Source: Comamonadaceae bacterium (GTDB taxonomy: Bacteria > Pseudomonadota > Gammaproteobacteria > Burkholderiales > Burkholderiaceae). From it: DNA of 5,722 bases. Position numbers and translations under genes: made by a program. Location of the stretch: positions 1 through 5,722 of the forward strand of contig CANNNB010000158.1 of the NCBI GenBank assembly GCA_947505995.1. Reading direction: 5' to 3'. Below, piece by piece: positions 1 through 5,722 of this stretch; the first letter of the stretch is position 1, and every line of letters starts with the position of its first letter. The notes beneath the pieces were generated by a model that saw only the letters and a list, made by a program, of their open reading frames with translations, searched no databases and was not told the origin of the DNA.

Positions 1-130
1 ATTTAATATTATTATAAATAAAAGTGATTCAAATTATTTTTAAATACACATTCTCCCTCTCAAAATCATCAATAGTTGCATTGCCTTTCCTTAAACTTGC
101 AAAGAAAGGCAGTGTGGCAATTTTGTTGAA
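1..130. other. AT-rich non-coding region downstream of ridA
   Basis: No convincing gene is seen here. The first 50 bases contain only five G or C, far more AT-rich than the rest of the window, and include the short palindrome TAATATTA at 4-11. The remainder holds the inverted repeat at 82-111, listed separately. Because the window begins here, the AT-rich block could be the promoter region of a gene to the left or simply intergenic sequence; the sequence does not decide between these. Confidence 0.5.
82..111 (-). terminator. Possible terminator hairpin after ridA
   Basis: TGCCTTTC at 82-89 pairs perfectly with GAAAGGCA at 104-111 across a 14-base loop, starting about 20 bases past the ridA stop codon. 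The position fits a transcription end for the leftward ridA gene. However, the loop is large and the minus strand has no run of T directly after the stem, so it is not a textbook intrinsic terminator. On the plus strand the stem is followed a few bases later by TTTTGTT (121-127), so weak action in that direction is possible. Confidence 0.35.
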
Positions 131-586
131 TTAGGCCAGTTCTGCGATCAATTCAATCTCTACACATGCGCCCATGGGCAATTGGGCAACCCCAAAGGCA
201 CTTCGCGCATGCGCGCCTGCATCGCCAAAAACCTGACCCAGCAACTCGCTGCAACCATTGGTCACCAGGTGCTGCTCGGTGAACTCGGAAGTTGAATTGA
301 CCAGACTCATGACTTTCACAATTCGCTTGACCTTGTTCAGATCGCCGACCGCAGCATGAAGGGTGCCCAACAAGTCAATGGCCACTGCTCGAGCTGCTGC
401 TTTACCTTCTTCAGTTTGCATGGTTTTGCCGAGCTGCCCAGTCCAGGGGAGTCCATTCTTTTTGGAAATATGACCGCTCAAAAAAACCAAATTGCCAGTT
501 CTGGCAAAGGGGACGTAGGCTGCCGCGGGTGTGGCAACGGGTGGCAATGTGATTTGCAATTCTTCTAGAAGTTTGTAGATGGACAT
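131..586 (-). CDS. RidA/YjgF/YER057c/UK114 family protein
   Basis: This 151-residue cytosolic protein belongs to the RidA (YjgF/UK114) superfamily, whose archetype hydrolyses reactive enamine/imine intermediates such as 2-aminoacrylate to the keto acid and ammonia, normally as a trimer. Seen in the sequence: an N-terminal YVPFARTGNLVFLSGHI segment (residues 24-40) and a C-terminal HARSAFGVAQLPMGACVEIE segment (126-145). R128 and E143 align with the arginine (R105) and glutamate (E120) of the E. coli RidA active site. At about 150 residues it is longer than E. coli RidA (about 128) and resembles the longer bacterial YjgF-like branch, whose substrates are poorly known, so deaminase activity is inferred and no gene symbol is given. 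The ATG at 586 gives the N-terminus expected for this branch (short helix, then ITLP), but no good Shine-Dalgarno precedes it. It is transcribed alone, divergent from comEC. Confidence 0.93.
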   Translation of the reverse strand: MSIYKLLEELQITLPPVATPAAAYVPFARTGNLVFLSGHISKKNGLPWTGQLGKTMQTEEGKAAARAVAIDLLGTLHAAVGDLNKVKRIVKVMSLVNSTSEFTEQHLVTNGCSELLGQVFGDAGAHARSAFGVAQLPMGACVEIELIAELA

Positions 587-599
587 GATGTACAGATGG

Positions 600-629
600 G
601 TTATGGGAAAGGGTAGGGGTATGAGTCAA
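600..629 (-). promoter_or_regulatory. Candidate sigma-70 promoter for ridA
   Basis: On the minus strand, TTGACT (629-624, five of six matches to the -35 consensus) is followed after 18 bases by CATAAC (605-600, four of six matches to the -10). Transcription would begin near 593, leaving only about seven bases before the ridA ATG at 586. That would make a nearly leaderless mRNA and agrees with the missing Shine-Dalgarno. This is a pattern match by eye only; a promoter further upstream is also possible. Confidence 0.35.
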
Positions 630-835
630 AGAGGTGCCACGATGACACTGATTCACCAAGACTGTACCAAGCTTCATGGTTGTTGGTTGCATCTAAATCG
701 CAACAAGCGATGGTGAGTATCGTGGTGCAGCGCCACGTAGATGAACATCAATGTAAGTAAGCGCAACATCGACTGCATCGAAATTGCAGCTTAAGCCTCC
801 TAAACTGGCCAAAGCCGCGCCATGGTGGCCACAAA

Positions 836-841
836 GAAAGG
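836..841 (+). promoter_or_regulatory. comEC ribosome binding site
   Basis: GAAAGG lies six bases upstream of the ATG at 848 and matches much of the Shine-Dalgarno core. It supports that ATG as the start; no other ATG lies in frame between it and the upstream stop at 758-760. Confidence 0.6.
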
Positions 842-847
842 CTCTAC

Positions 848-3388
848 ATGCTGAAGACAGCGCCTTGGTGTTTGGGTGGATGGCTTTTGGGAACGGTACT
901 TCAGTTGCAACAAGCCAGCCTATGGTCTCTTTTTCTCGTATCGACAGTAGGTTGTTTGGTTTTATCAGTTGCTTTCTTAGCATGGTTTTTTCGCAACAAA
1001 AATTCTCATTTCATTCAATGTCTCTTGGGTGCTTTGATTGCGTTTGGGCTAGCCTTGTCGTTAGTCAATGCCCGATGTCTTTGGCAGGCTCAACAAAGAC
1101 TCGATCCTCAAACGGAGGGCAAAGAACTCATGCTTGTGGGGATCATTGCTTCATTGCCTCAGCAGAGCGCAATCAGTGTCAGATTCAGATTTCAGGTTCA
1201 ATCCGCTTTTGACATCAAACAATCTGAAAATGTCGTTGTGCCTGAATGGGTTGATCTGGCCTGGTTTCAAAGAGACTCTAGCGATTTGATGACGGGCAGT
1301 TATTGGGCTGATCTCAAAGCAGGCGACACATGGCAGTTCAATGTGCGCCTTAAAGCGCCTCACGGCACGCTCAATCCGGGTGGTTTTGATGAGGCTTTGT
1401 GGCGCTGGGAGCAGGGGGTCATGGCCACAGGTTCGGTGAGCACTGGTAAACGCTCCGAAGTGCCTCAAAAAATCAAGGCGTCCTGGCTTTATCCAGTCGC
1501 ACAGGCTAGGCAATACGTTCGTTCTGAAATTGAACGCAAACTGTTGACTGGCGATGCGCAAAGCCGGTCCAAGGCCGGCGTGATTTCGGCATTGGTGATG
1601 GGTGATCAGGCAGCCATTGAAACCTCGGATTGGGATCTTTTCAGAGCTACAGGTGTTGCACATTTGATGAGTATTTCGGGTTTGCACATTACCTTGTTTG
1701 CATGGGTGATGGCGGGCGCTATGCGAGGACTTTGGCGTGCGTCTGCCGCTCGTGGAAGCCGTCTTTGTTTGCGTTGGCCAGCGCCCCACGCTGCTGTTTT
1801 GGCGGGCGCCTTGATGGCCACACTGTATGCGCTGTTCAGTGGTTGGGGCTTGCCGTCTCAAAGGACAGTCATCATGCTTTGGGTCATCAGCTTGCTTCAA
1901 ACGATGGGTGCGCGTTGGCCACCTTTTTGGAGTCTTGGTTTGGCTTTGTGGGTGGTCGTGGCATTTGATCCTTGGGCTTTGCTTCAGGCTGGCTTTTGGT
2001 TGAGCTTTGTTGCGGTAGGTGTCTTGATGGTCGGCGGTTCATCGAAACCTGTTGACCACAATATGTTGGAGGATGCTGAATCTGAAATGAAGCAAAAAAA
2101 TGCGTTTGCTTCCATCTGCCTTAATTTGATGGCCAAAGTATTTCAGTCATTGAAGGGCTTGTTGAAAGAGCAATGGGTGGTCACAGTGGCGTTGACACCG
2201 CTTGCAGTTTTGTTGTTTGGACAGGTTTCTTGGGTTGGCCTTTTTGCCAATTTGGTCGCCATCCCTTGGGTCACTTGGGTGGTCACGCCCCTTGCCATTT
2301 TGGGTGTGTTGGCACCACCGCTTTGGCTGCTGGCTTCTTGGGCCCTTCAGCCCCTGATGGCAATGCTGACGCTATTGGCCAGTTTACAAGGCAGTGTTTG
2401 GCTTTTGCCTACGCCACCGCTTGTATTGGCGGTCTTGGCCATTTGGGGTGGCTTGTTGCTTTTGCAACCATGGCCCTGGGCATTGCGCTGCTGGGGGCTT
2501 TTGTTCATGTTGCCAATCTTTGTATGGCAAGTTCCAAGACCACAGGCGGGTCATTTTGACCTGTGGTTTGCCGATGTTGGACAAGGCAACGCGGTTTTGC
2601 TTAGAACTGCCAATCATGCTTTGCTTTATGACGCAGGGCCTAGTTACACCGAAACTTCCGATGCGGGTCAAAGGGTGTTGGTGCCGATGCTCAATCGAAT
2701 GGGCGTCAAGTTGGATAGGGTGATGCTAAGCCACCGCGACGCCGATCACACAGGCGGTGCGCCCGCAGTGTTGCGTGCACACCCGAATGCAGAACTGTGG
2801 AGCTCGGTAGAAGTTGGCCATCCTTTATCGATCATTCGCCCGGTTCACGCTTGTATAGCTGGAGAAAAATGGGTTTGGGATGGTGTTCAATTTGAAGTGC
2901 TGCACCCTCTTCTTTCCGATTACAACAAGCAGGCTGGCGCCAATGCCTTGAGCTGTGTTTTGAGAGTAGATACAAGTCAAATGGCCTCTTCAAAAAATGC
3001 GCATGATCGAAGCTTGGCAAGTGCCTTGCTGGTCGGAGACATCGAGGCGCCCCAAGAGTTGGCTTTGCTTCAACGTTTAGCCTTGCAGCCAGTCGATATT
3101 TTGTTGGTGCCCCACCATGGCAGTCAAACCTCTTCTACGAATGGTTTCATTGAAGCCCTTAGGCCTCAATGGGCGGTGGTTCAAGCAGGTTATCGAAATC
3201 GATATGGCCACCCTGCGTCTCGCGTGGTTCAACGCTATGAGTCTCTAGCCGTGCCCTTGTCGATATCTGCAGATTGTGGGGCAGCTCATTGGCAAAGCTC
3301 GCAACCTCACCAATTGGACTGTGAACGCGAAGTTCGTCGTCGATATTGGCATACCCCAAGGAGGGTAGAACTTAGGGGTACCGATTAA
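848..3388 (+). CDS. comEC: ComEC/Rec2 DNA internalisation competence protein
   Basis: This 846-residue inner-membrane protein is the channel that passes single-stranded DNA into the cytoplasm during natural transformation. Three domains appear in order: N-terminal membrane segments plus a soluble OB-like (DUF4131) region, about residues 5-215; the polytopic Competence domain, about 225-540; and a C-terminal metallo-beta-lactamase-like domain, about 568-815. Visible motifs are HLMSISGLHI (272-281), GLPSQRT (334-340), QAGFWLSF (380-387), FANLVAIPWVTWVVTPL (466-482), DVGQGNAVLL (576-585), HRDADH (629-634, the HxDxDH metal motif), LLVGDIE (727-733), PHHGS (755-759) and RYGHP (785-789). The metal-ligand motifs look intact, so nuclease activity is possible, though it is not shown by sequence alone. 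The length is normal for proteobacterial ComEC and no frameshift is seen. A polar stretch (about 397-440) separates membrane segments. No cysteine occurs between C77 and C307, so the OB-region disulfide of Bacillus ComEC is absent. No other competence gene is nearby. Confidence 0.96.
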   Translation: MLKTAPWCLGGWLLGTVLQLQQASLWSLFLVSTVGCLVLSVAFLAWFFRNKNSHFIQCLLGALIAFGLALSLVNARCLWQAQQRLDPQTEGKELMLVGIIASLPQQSAISVRFRFQVQSAFDIKQSENVVVPEWVDLAWFQRDSSDLMTGSYWADLKAGDTWQFNVRLKAPHGTLNPGGFDEALWRWEQGVMATGSVSTGKRSEVPQKIKASWLYPVAQARQYVRSEIERKLLTGDAQSRSKAGVISALVMGDQAAIETSDWDLFRATGVAHLMSISGLHITLFAWVMAGAMRGLWRASAARGSRLCLRWPAPHAAVLAGALMATLYALFSGWGLPSQRTVIMLWVISLLQTMGARWPPFWSLGLALWVVVAFDPWALLQAGFWLSFVAVGVLMVGGSSKPVDHNMLEDAESEMKQKNAFASICLNLMAKVFQSLKGLLKEQWVVTVALTPLAVLLFGQVSWVGLFANLVAIPWVTWVVTPLAILGVLAPPLWLLASWALQPLMAMLTLLASLQGSVWLLPTPPLVLAVLAIWGGLLLLQPWPWALRCWGLLFMLPIFVWQVPRPQAGHFDLWFADVGQGNAVLLRTANHALLYDAGPSYTETSDAGQRVLVPMLNRMGVKLDRVMLSHRDADHTGGAPAVLRAHPNAELWSSVEVGHPLSIIRPVHACIAGEKWVWDGVQFEVLHPLLSDYNKQAGANALSCVLRVDTSQMASSKNAHDRSLASALLVGDIEAPQELALLQRLALQPVDILLVPHHGSQTSSTNGFIEALRPQWAVVQAGYRNRYGHPASRVVQRYESLAVPLSISADCGAAHWQSSQPHQLDCEREVRRRYWHTPRRVELRGTD

Positions 3389-3471
3389 GCGATTGGACAG
3401 GCACAAGTGGGCATGTGAAATTGATTGAAACAAAATATCTTTGAAATTAATCTAAATACAAGACTGCAGAA
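3389..3471. other. Convergent gap between comEC and dctM
   Basis: This 83-base, AT-rich gap lies between the 3' ends of two convergent genes. I looked for a bidirectional terminator and found none: the only repeats are the imperfect direct copies GAAATTGATT (3417-3426) and GAAATTAATC (3443-3452), which do not fold. Transcription may end by a Rho-dependent route or inside a neighbouring gene. Confidence 0.5.
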
Positions 3472-4791
3472 TTACTTGATCATTTCAGGCGAGAAAAACC
3501 GCGGCAAAAACAGCACGATATCTGGAAACACAATGATGGCCATCAGTACCACCAGCATGGGAATCAGCATGATCATGGTGTCTTTGATGGCAAAACTGAT
3601 AGGTACTTTGGCAACGGCACACGAAATCATCAGGCACATCCCATAGGGCGGTGTGATGAGACCAAAGGCCAAAGACACAATACCAACAATGGCAAAGTGC
3701 ACAGGGTGCATGCCCACTGATTCGGCCAATGGCTGCAAGGTGGTTCCGACAATAATAATGGCTGGTATGGCATCTAGGAAGCAGCCCACAACCAAAAAGG
3801 CGCCGGCGATTAAAAGGCCGACGCCAATGACACCAAGCCCCCAGTCTGTCACATTGGCCAGCAGTGCTTTAGGAATTTGGTAATAGGCTAGCAACCAGCC
3901 AAAGACCGATGCAGTACCGACACAAAACAAAGCGACTGAACTGAGTTTGCCTGTGTCCACAATGGCTGCAATGAAACTTTTCCAATTCATTTCGCGGTAG
4001 AAAAGCATTGACAGCACGGCCGCATACAAGACCGCGACAGCTGCAGATTCTGTTGCTGTGAAAAGGCCAATCAATATGCCGCCGACAATGATGACGGGTG
4101 TCAGCATGGCCGGAATGGACACAATGGCAGCCTTGTATATTTCCGATAAATTTGCGCGAGGGTAGACGGGGTAGTTGCGTTTTTTGGCATAGGCATGGAC
4201 CGTGGCCATTTGGGCCAATCCAATCAACAAACCCGGCACAATGCCGGCCAAGTACATTGCGCCGATGGACGTAGAAATAACCCCACCCCAGACCACCATC
4301 AAGATCGATGGCGGAATGATCACGGCAAGCACAGCAGAAACTGCAGTAATGGCAATAGAGAAAGACAAGTCATAGCCTTCCTTCACCTGCGCCTCGATGA
4401 AAAGCTTACCTTGGCTGGCTGCATCTGCAGTTGATGAACCTGAGATGCCTGCAAAGAAAACCGACAAGATCACATTGACCTGTGCAAGACCACCTGGAAA
4501 GTGGCCAACCAAAGCGCGCGATAAGCGCATTAATCGTTCTGTGATTCCGCCACTGTTCATTAAATTGGCAGTGAGCAGAAAGAAGGGGACCGCTAACAAT
4601 ATGAATGAGTTGTAAGACTTGAACATTTCATTGAACAAGACCATGGGAGACAATCGAGGTTCGAGAATGAGGACAGGCAAAGCAGCGAGTCCTAGCGCAA
4701 AGGCGACAGGGACACGGATTGCCAGTAGCAAAAAGAAAGTGCCAAAAAGAACAAGTGCCGCCATTGAAGGCGAAAGAAGTGAAGCGCTCAA
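3472..4791 (-). CDS. dctM: TRAP transporter large permease subunit DctM
   Basis: DctM is the large, roughly 12-helix membrane subunit of a tripartite ATP-independent periplasmic transporter; it carries the transport path and works with DctQ and the binding protein DctP, using an ion gradient. The 439 residues match the usual length. Family motifs seen are FILLAVPFFLLTANLMNSGG (63-82), ISGSSTADAASQG (116-128), VIIPPSI (157-163), FTATESAAVAV (244-254), CFLDAIPAIII (337-347) and GLITPPYG (377-384). Start: the reading frame opens with TTG at 4791, sharing TTGA with the dctQ stop codon and preceded by AGGGG eight bases upstream. An in-frame ATG at 4764 (nine codons later) would also give a normal N-terminus but has no ribosome binding site, so I prefer the TTG. 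It is the last gene of the leftward dctP-dctQ-dctM operon. The substrate cannot be read from this protein; C4-dicarboxylates are only one of many TRAP substrates. Confidence 0.94.
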   Translation of the reverse strand: MSASLLSPSMAALVLFGTFFLLLAIRVPVAFALGLAALPVLILEPRLSPMVLFNEMFKSYNSFILLAVPFFLLTANLMNSGGITERLMRLSRALVGHFPGGLAQVNVILSVFFAGISGSSTADAASQGKLFIEAQVKEGYDLSFSIAITAVSAVLAVIIPPSILMVVWGGVISTSIGAMYLAGIVPGLLIGLAQMATVHAYAKKRNYPVYPRANLSEIYKAAIVSIPAMLTPVIIVGGILIGLFTATESAAVAVLYAAVLSMLFYREMNWKSFIAAIVDTGKLSSVALFCVGTASVFGWLLAYYQIPKALLANVTDWGLGVIGVGLLIAGAFLVVGCFLDAIPAIIIVGTTLQPLAESVGMHPVHFAIVGIVSLAFGLITPPYGMCLMISCAVAKVPISFAIKDTMIMLIPMLVVLMAIIVFPDIVLFLPRFFSPEMIK

Positions 4792-5279
4792 ATCACGGAC
4801 CCCTGGTTAGAACTTTCGCTGATGTCGCTCGCATTAAAAATGTGATCTAGCATAAAAACAATCCATAAAAAACCGGCAATGGGCCATGCAATGAAGATCC
4901 ACCACATAGGCATTTCTGCCAACTCGGAAGTTTGATTCCAGCCAAACTTTGTGAACTCAATGCCCCAGTAGAGAATGACGGCAGAAAAAACCAGCATAGC
5001 TGTTTGGCTTAGACGAAGAAGCACATGGGTTGCGCGGGGCGAAAGCTCAGGCAAAAAATCGACATCGAAGTGAAGACGCTCGCGCACGCCAAGAGTGGCT
5101 CCTAGCATGATGAGCCAAACAAAGAAGAACCGACTCATCTCCTCGGTCCACATGTACCGCGGAATCAATTCGGTGAAACGAGAAAAAATTTGAAGACTGA
5201 CTGGAATGATCAAAAGCAACACGGTGGTAATGAGCAAAAAATGAAGCAGTCGATCGATCAATGAAAGTATTTTTTGCAT
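4788..5279 (-). CDS. dctQ: TRAP transporter small permease subunit DctQ
   Basis: DctQ is the small, four-helix membrane subunit that pairs with DctM in TRAP transporters. From the ATG at 5279 the protein has 163 residues, a usual length, with hydrophobic helices at about 10-33, 48-64, 88-108 and 124-146. The family signature is clear: WTEEMSR (44-50), then W55 and GVRERLHFD (64-72). Start choice: the frame could open at a TTG at 5303, but that codon lies inside the strong hairpin at 5302-5326. The ATG at 5279 has CTGGA six bases upstream and gives a typical N-terminus (MQKILSLIDR), so the shorter form is annotated. The TGA stop overlaps the dctM start. The polar C-terminal tail (about 148-163) is expected to be cytoplasmic. 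Confidence 0.92.
   Translation of the reverse strand: MQKILSLIDRLLHFLLITTVLLLIIPVSLQIFSRFTELIPRYMWTEEMSRFFFVWLIMLGATLGVRERLHFDVDFLPELSPRATHVLLRLSQTAMLVFSAVILYWGIEFTKFGWNQTSELAEMPMWWIFIAWPIAGFLWIVFMLDHIFNASDISESSNQGSVI
4800..4804 (-). promoter_or_regulatory. dctM ribosome binding site inside dctQ
   Basis: AGGGG on the minus strand lies in the last codons of dctQ, eight bases before the TTG at 4791. It decides the preferred dctM start over the ATG at 4764, which has only pyrimidine-rich sequence in front of it. Its place inside dctQ fits translational coupling of the two permease subunits. Confidence 0.55.
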
Positions 5280-5301
5280 TGGTTTTCCAGAGATTAAACA
5301 C

Positions 5302-5326
5302 AACGGGCAACCCGAGGTTGCCCGTT
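5302..5326 (-). terminator. Hairpin between dctP and dctQ (attenuator or mRNA stabiliser)
   Basis: AACGGGCAACC (5302-5312) pairs with GGTTGCCCGTT (5316-5326) in a perfect 11-bp stem with a three-base loop, the strongest fold seen in the window. It begins 15 bases past the dctP stop and ends about 22 bases before the dctQ start. In the operon direction it is followed by GTGTTTAAT rather than a clean T run, so it probably acts as a leaky terminator or a 3' stabiliser of dctP mRNA. Either would raise binding protein over permease, as TRAP systems need; that effect is inferred. Confidence 0.65.
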
Positions 5327-5341
5327 TTACCTCATGCAGTT

Positions 5342-5722
5342 TTATTTCAAACTGTTGATTTTGGCAAAAATGGCATCGGCGCCCACTTCTTTAGCGTAAG
5401 CGGCCATGACAGGGTCAACCAGTTTTTGCATTTCTGCACGCTGTGTAAAAGGCACTTGCTTTAATTTGCCTTCTTTGGCGTATTTGTCGAGCTTGGCCTG
5501 ATCTTCAGAGGACTCAATTTGACGACCATAGGCACCAGCTTCTTTACCTGCCTTGATGATGGCAGCTTGTAAATCTGCAGGTAATTTCTTCAACGTCTTT
5601 ACTGAGAAGCAAAGTGGGCGAATGGTAATGGCGTGGCGTGTCATCAAGATGCTAGGGGCCACTTCGTAAAACTTCATGGCTTCAACACCAGCCGCTTCAT
5701 TTTCGCCGGCATTGATCACACC
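5342..5722 (-). CDS. dctP: TRAP transporter substrate-binding protein DctP (C-terminal part)
   Basis: Only the last 126 residues are in the window; the gene continues past the right edge, so its signal peptide, most of the ligand-binding site and its promoter are not visible. The fragment has the C-terminal pattern of DctP-family (TRAP) solute-binding proteins: the FYEVAPSILMTRHAITIRPL segment, then a helix-rich tail with KKLPADLQAAIIKAGKEAG and a final VMAAYAKEVGADAIFAKIN segment. The first visible codons read Gly-Val-Ile-Asn; the GTG at 5719 is an internal valine codon, not a start. It is the first of the three TRAP genes seen, in the usual P-Q-M order. Its role is to bind the substrate in the periplasm and deliver it to DctQM. 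The substrate is not determinable from this fragment. Confidence 0.9.
   Translation of the reverse strand, partial: GVINAGENEAAGVEAMKFYEVAPSILMTRHAITIRPLCFSVKTLKKLPADLQAAIIKAGKEAGAYGRQIESSEDQAKLDKYAKEGKLKQVPFTQRAEMQKLVDPVMAAYAKEVGADAIFAKINSLK

Larger units (their letters stand above)
587..847. other. Divergent intergenic region between ridA and comEC
   Basis: These 261 bases separate two divergent genes and should hold both promoters. Besides the ridA promoter candidate, three short inverted repeats lie in the comEC leader: ATCGC-N5-GCGAT (697-711), CGTGGTG-CAG-CGCCACG (721-737, seven pairs including one G-T) and CTGCA-N7-TGCAG (773-789). The only comEC promoter match I find is weak: TCGAAA (778-783), 17 bases, TAAACT (801-806). 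A 31-codon rightward reading frame (621-716) is discussed among the findings. No conserved gene is recognised; the comEC frame is closed by TAA at 758-760, so comEC does not extend upstream of that stop. Confidence 0.6.

Noticed and set aside
1..50. Replication origin or attachment site in the AT-rich block
   Set aside because: There are no DnaA boxes, iterons or tRNA-like sequence, and the block is cut by the window edge; AT richness alone is not enough.
697..711. CRP-S (Sxy-dependent) competence regulatory site upstream of comEC
   Set aside because: The half-sites are in the wrong order (ATCGC then GCGAT) and the spacer is five, not six, bases. CRP-S regulation is also known mainly from gammaproteobacteria.
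693..983. Leftward 96-codon frame covering the comEC leader and 5' end
   Set aside because: It overlaps the strongly supported comEC start by 136 bases, matches no family I recognise, and would block the intergenic region that must hold the promoters.
1151..1900. Leftward 249-codon frame antisense to comEC
   Set aside because: The translation is low in hydrophobic order, rich in Arg, His, Pro and Gln, and has no domain; it is the shadow expected opposite a long gene.
2173..2559. Rightward 128-codon frame inside comEC
   Set aside because: It is an out-of-frame reading of the comEC membrane region. The comEC frame carries the conserved motifs through this interval without interruption.
3417..3452. 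Terminator between comEC and dctM
   Set aside because: The similar sequences GAAATTGATT and GAAATTAATC are direct, not inverted, repeats and cannot form a stem.
4195..4434. Rightward 79-codon frame antisense to dctM
   Set aside because: It is polar and repetitive, with no recognisable domain, and lies wholly opposite conserved dctM motifs.
5280..5303. TTG-initiated N-terminal extension of DctQ (eight extra residues)
   Set aside because: The TTG lies inside the 11-bp hairpin and lacks a ribosome binding site, while the ATG at 5279 has GGA at proper distance and gives the expected N-terminus.

Overview
The window looks like an ordinary stretch of bacterial chromosome, most likely from a betaproteobacterium of the order Burkholderiales (a freshwater Comamonadaceae/Burkholderiaceae-type organism is my best guess). 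The reasons are the style of the ComEC, RidA and TRAP transporter proteins and a base composition near balanced GC. This placement rests on recognising protein families, not on a marker gene, so genus is not claimed. No rRNA, tRNA, CRISPR, insertion sequence or phage gene was seen.

Layout, left to right. Positions 1-130 are non-coding: a very AT-rich block (1-50), then an inverted repeat (82-111) that may end the first gene. A RidA/YjgF-family gene runs leftward (131-586). A 261-base divergent intergenic region (587-847) holds a plausible ridA promoter, three short inverted repeats and the comEC ribosome binding site. comEC runs rightward (848-3388) and encodes a full-length 846-residue DNA-uptake channel protein with a C-terminal metallo-beta-lactamase-like domain. 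An 83-base AT-rich gap without an obvious terminator separates it from a convergent, leftward TRAP transporter operon. That operon reads, in transcription order, dctP (C-terminal part only; it runs off the right edge), an 11-bp perfect hairpin, dctQ, then dctM, which overlaps dctQ by four bases.

How the genes work together. DctP, DctQ and DctM should form one tripartite ATP-independent periplasmic uptake system: DctP binds the substrate in the periplasm, and the DctQM membrane complex moves it inward using an ion gradient. The hairpin between dctP and dctQM would suit a need for much more binding protein than permease, and the overlap of dctQ and dctM suggests translational coupling. ComEC would carry single-stranded DNA across the inner membrane during natural transformation. 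RidA probably removes reactive enamine/imine intermediates. I see no functional link between these three units.

I found no convincing undescribed system. The most useful details are start-site corrections (dctQ begins at an ATG at 5279, dctM probably at a TTG at 4791), the dctP-dctQ hairpin, and the structured leader before comEC.
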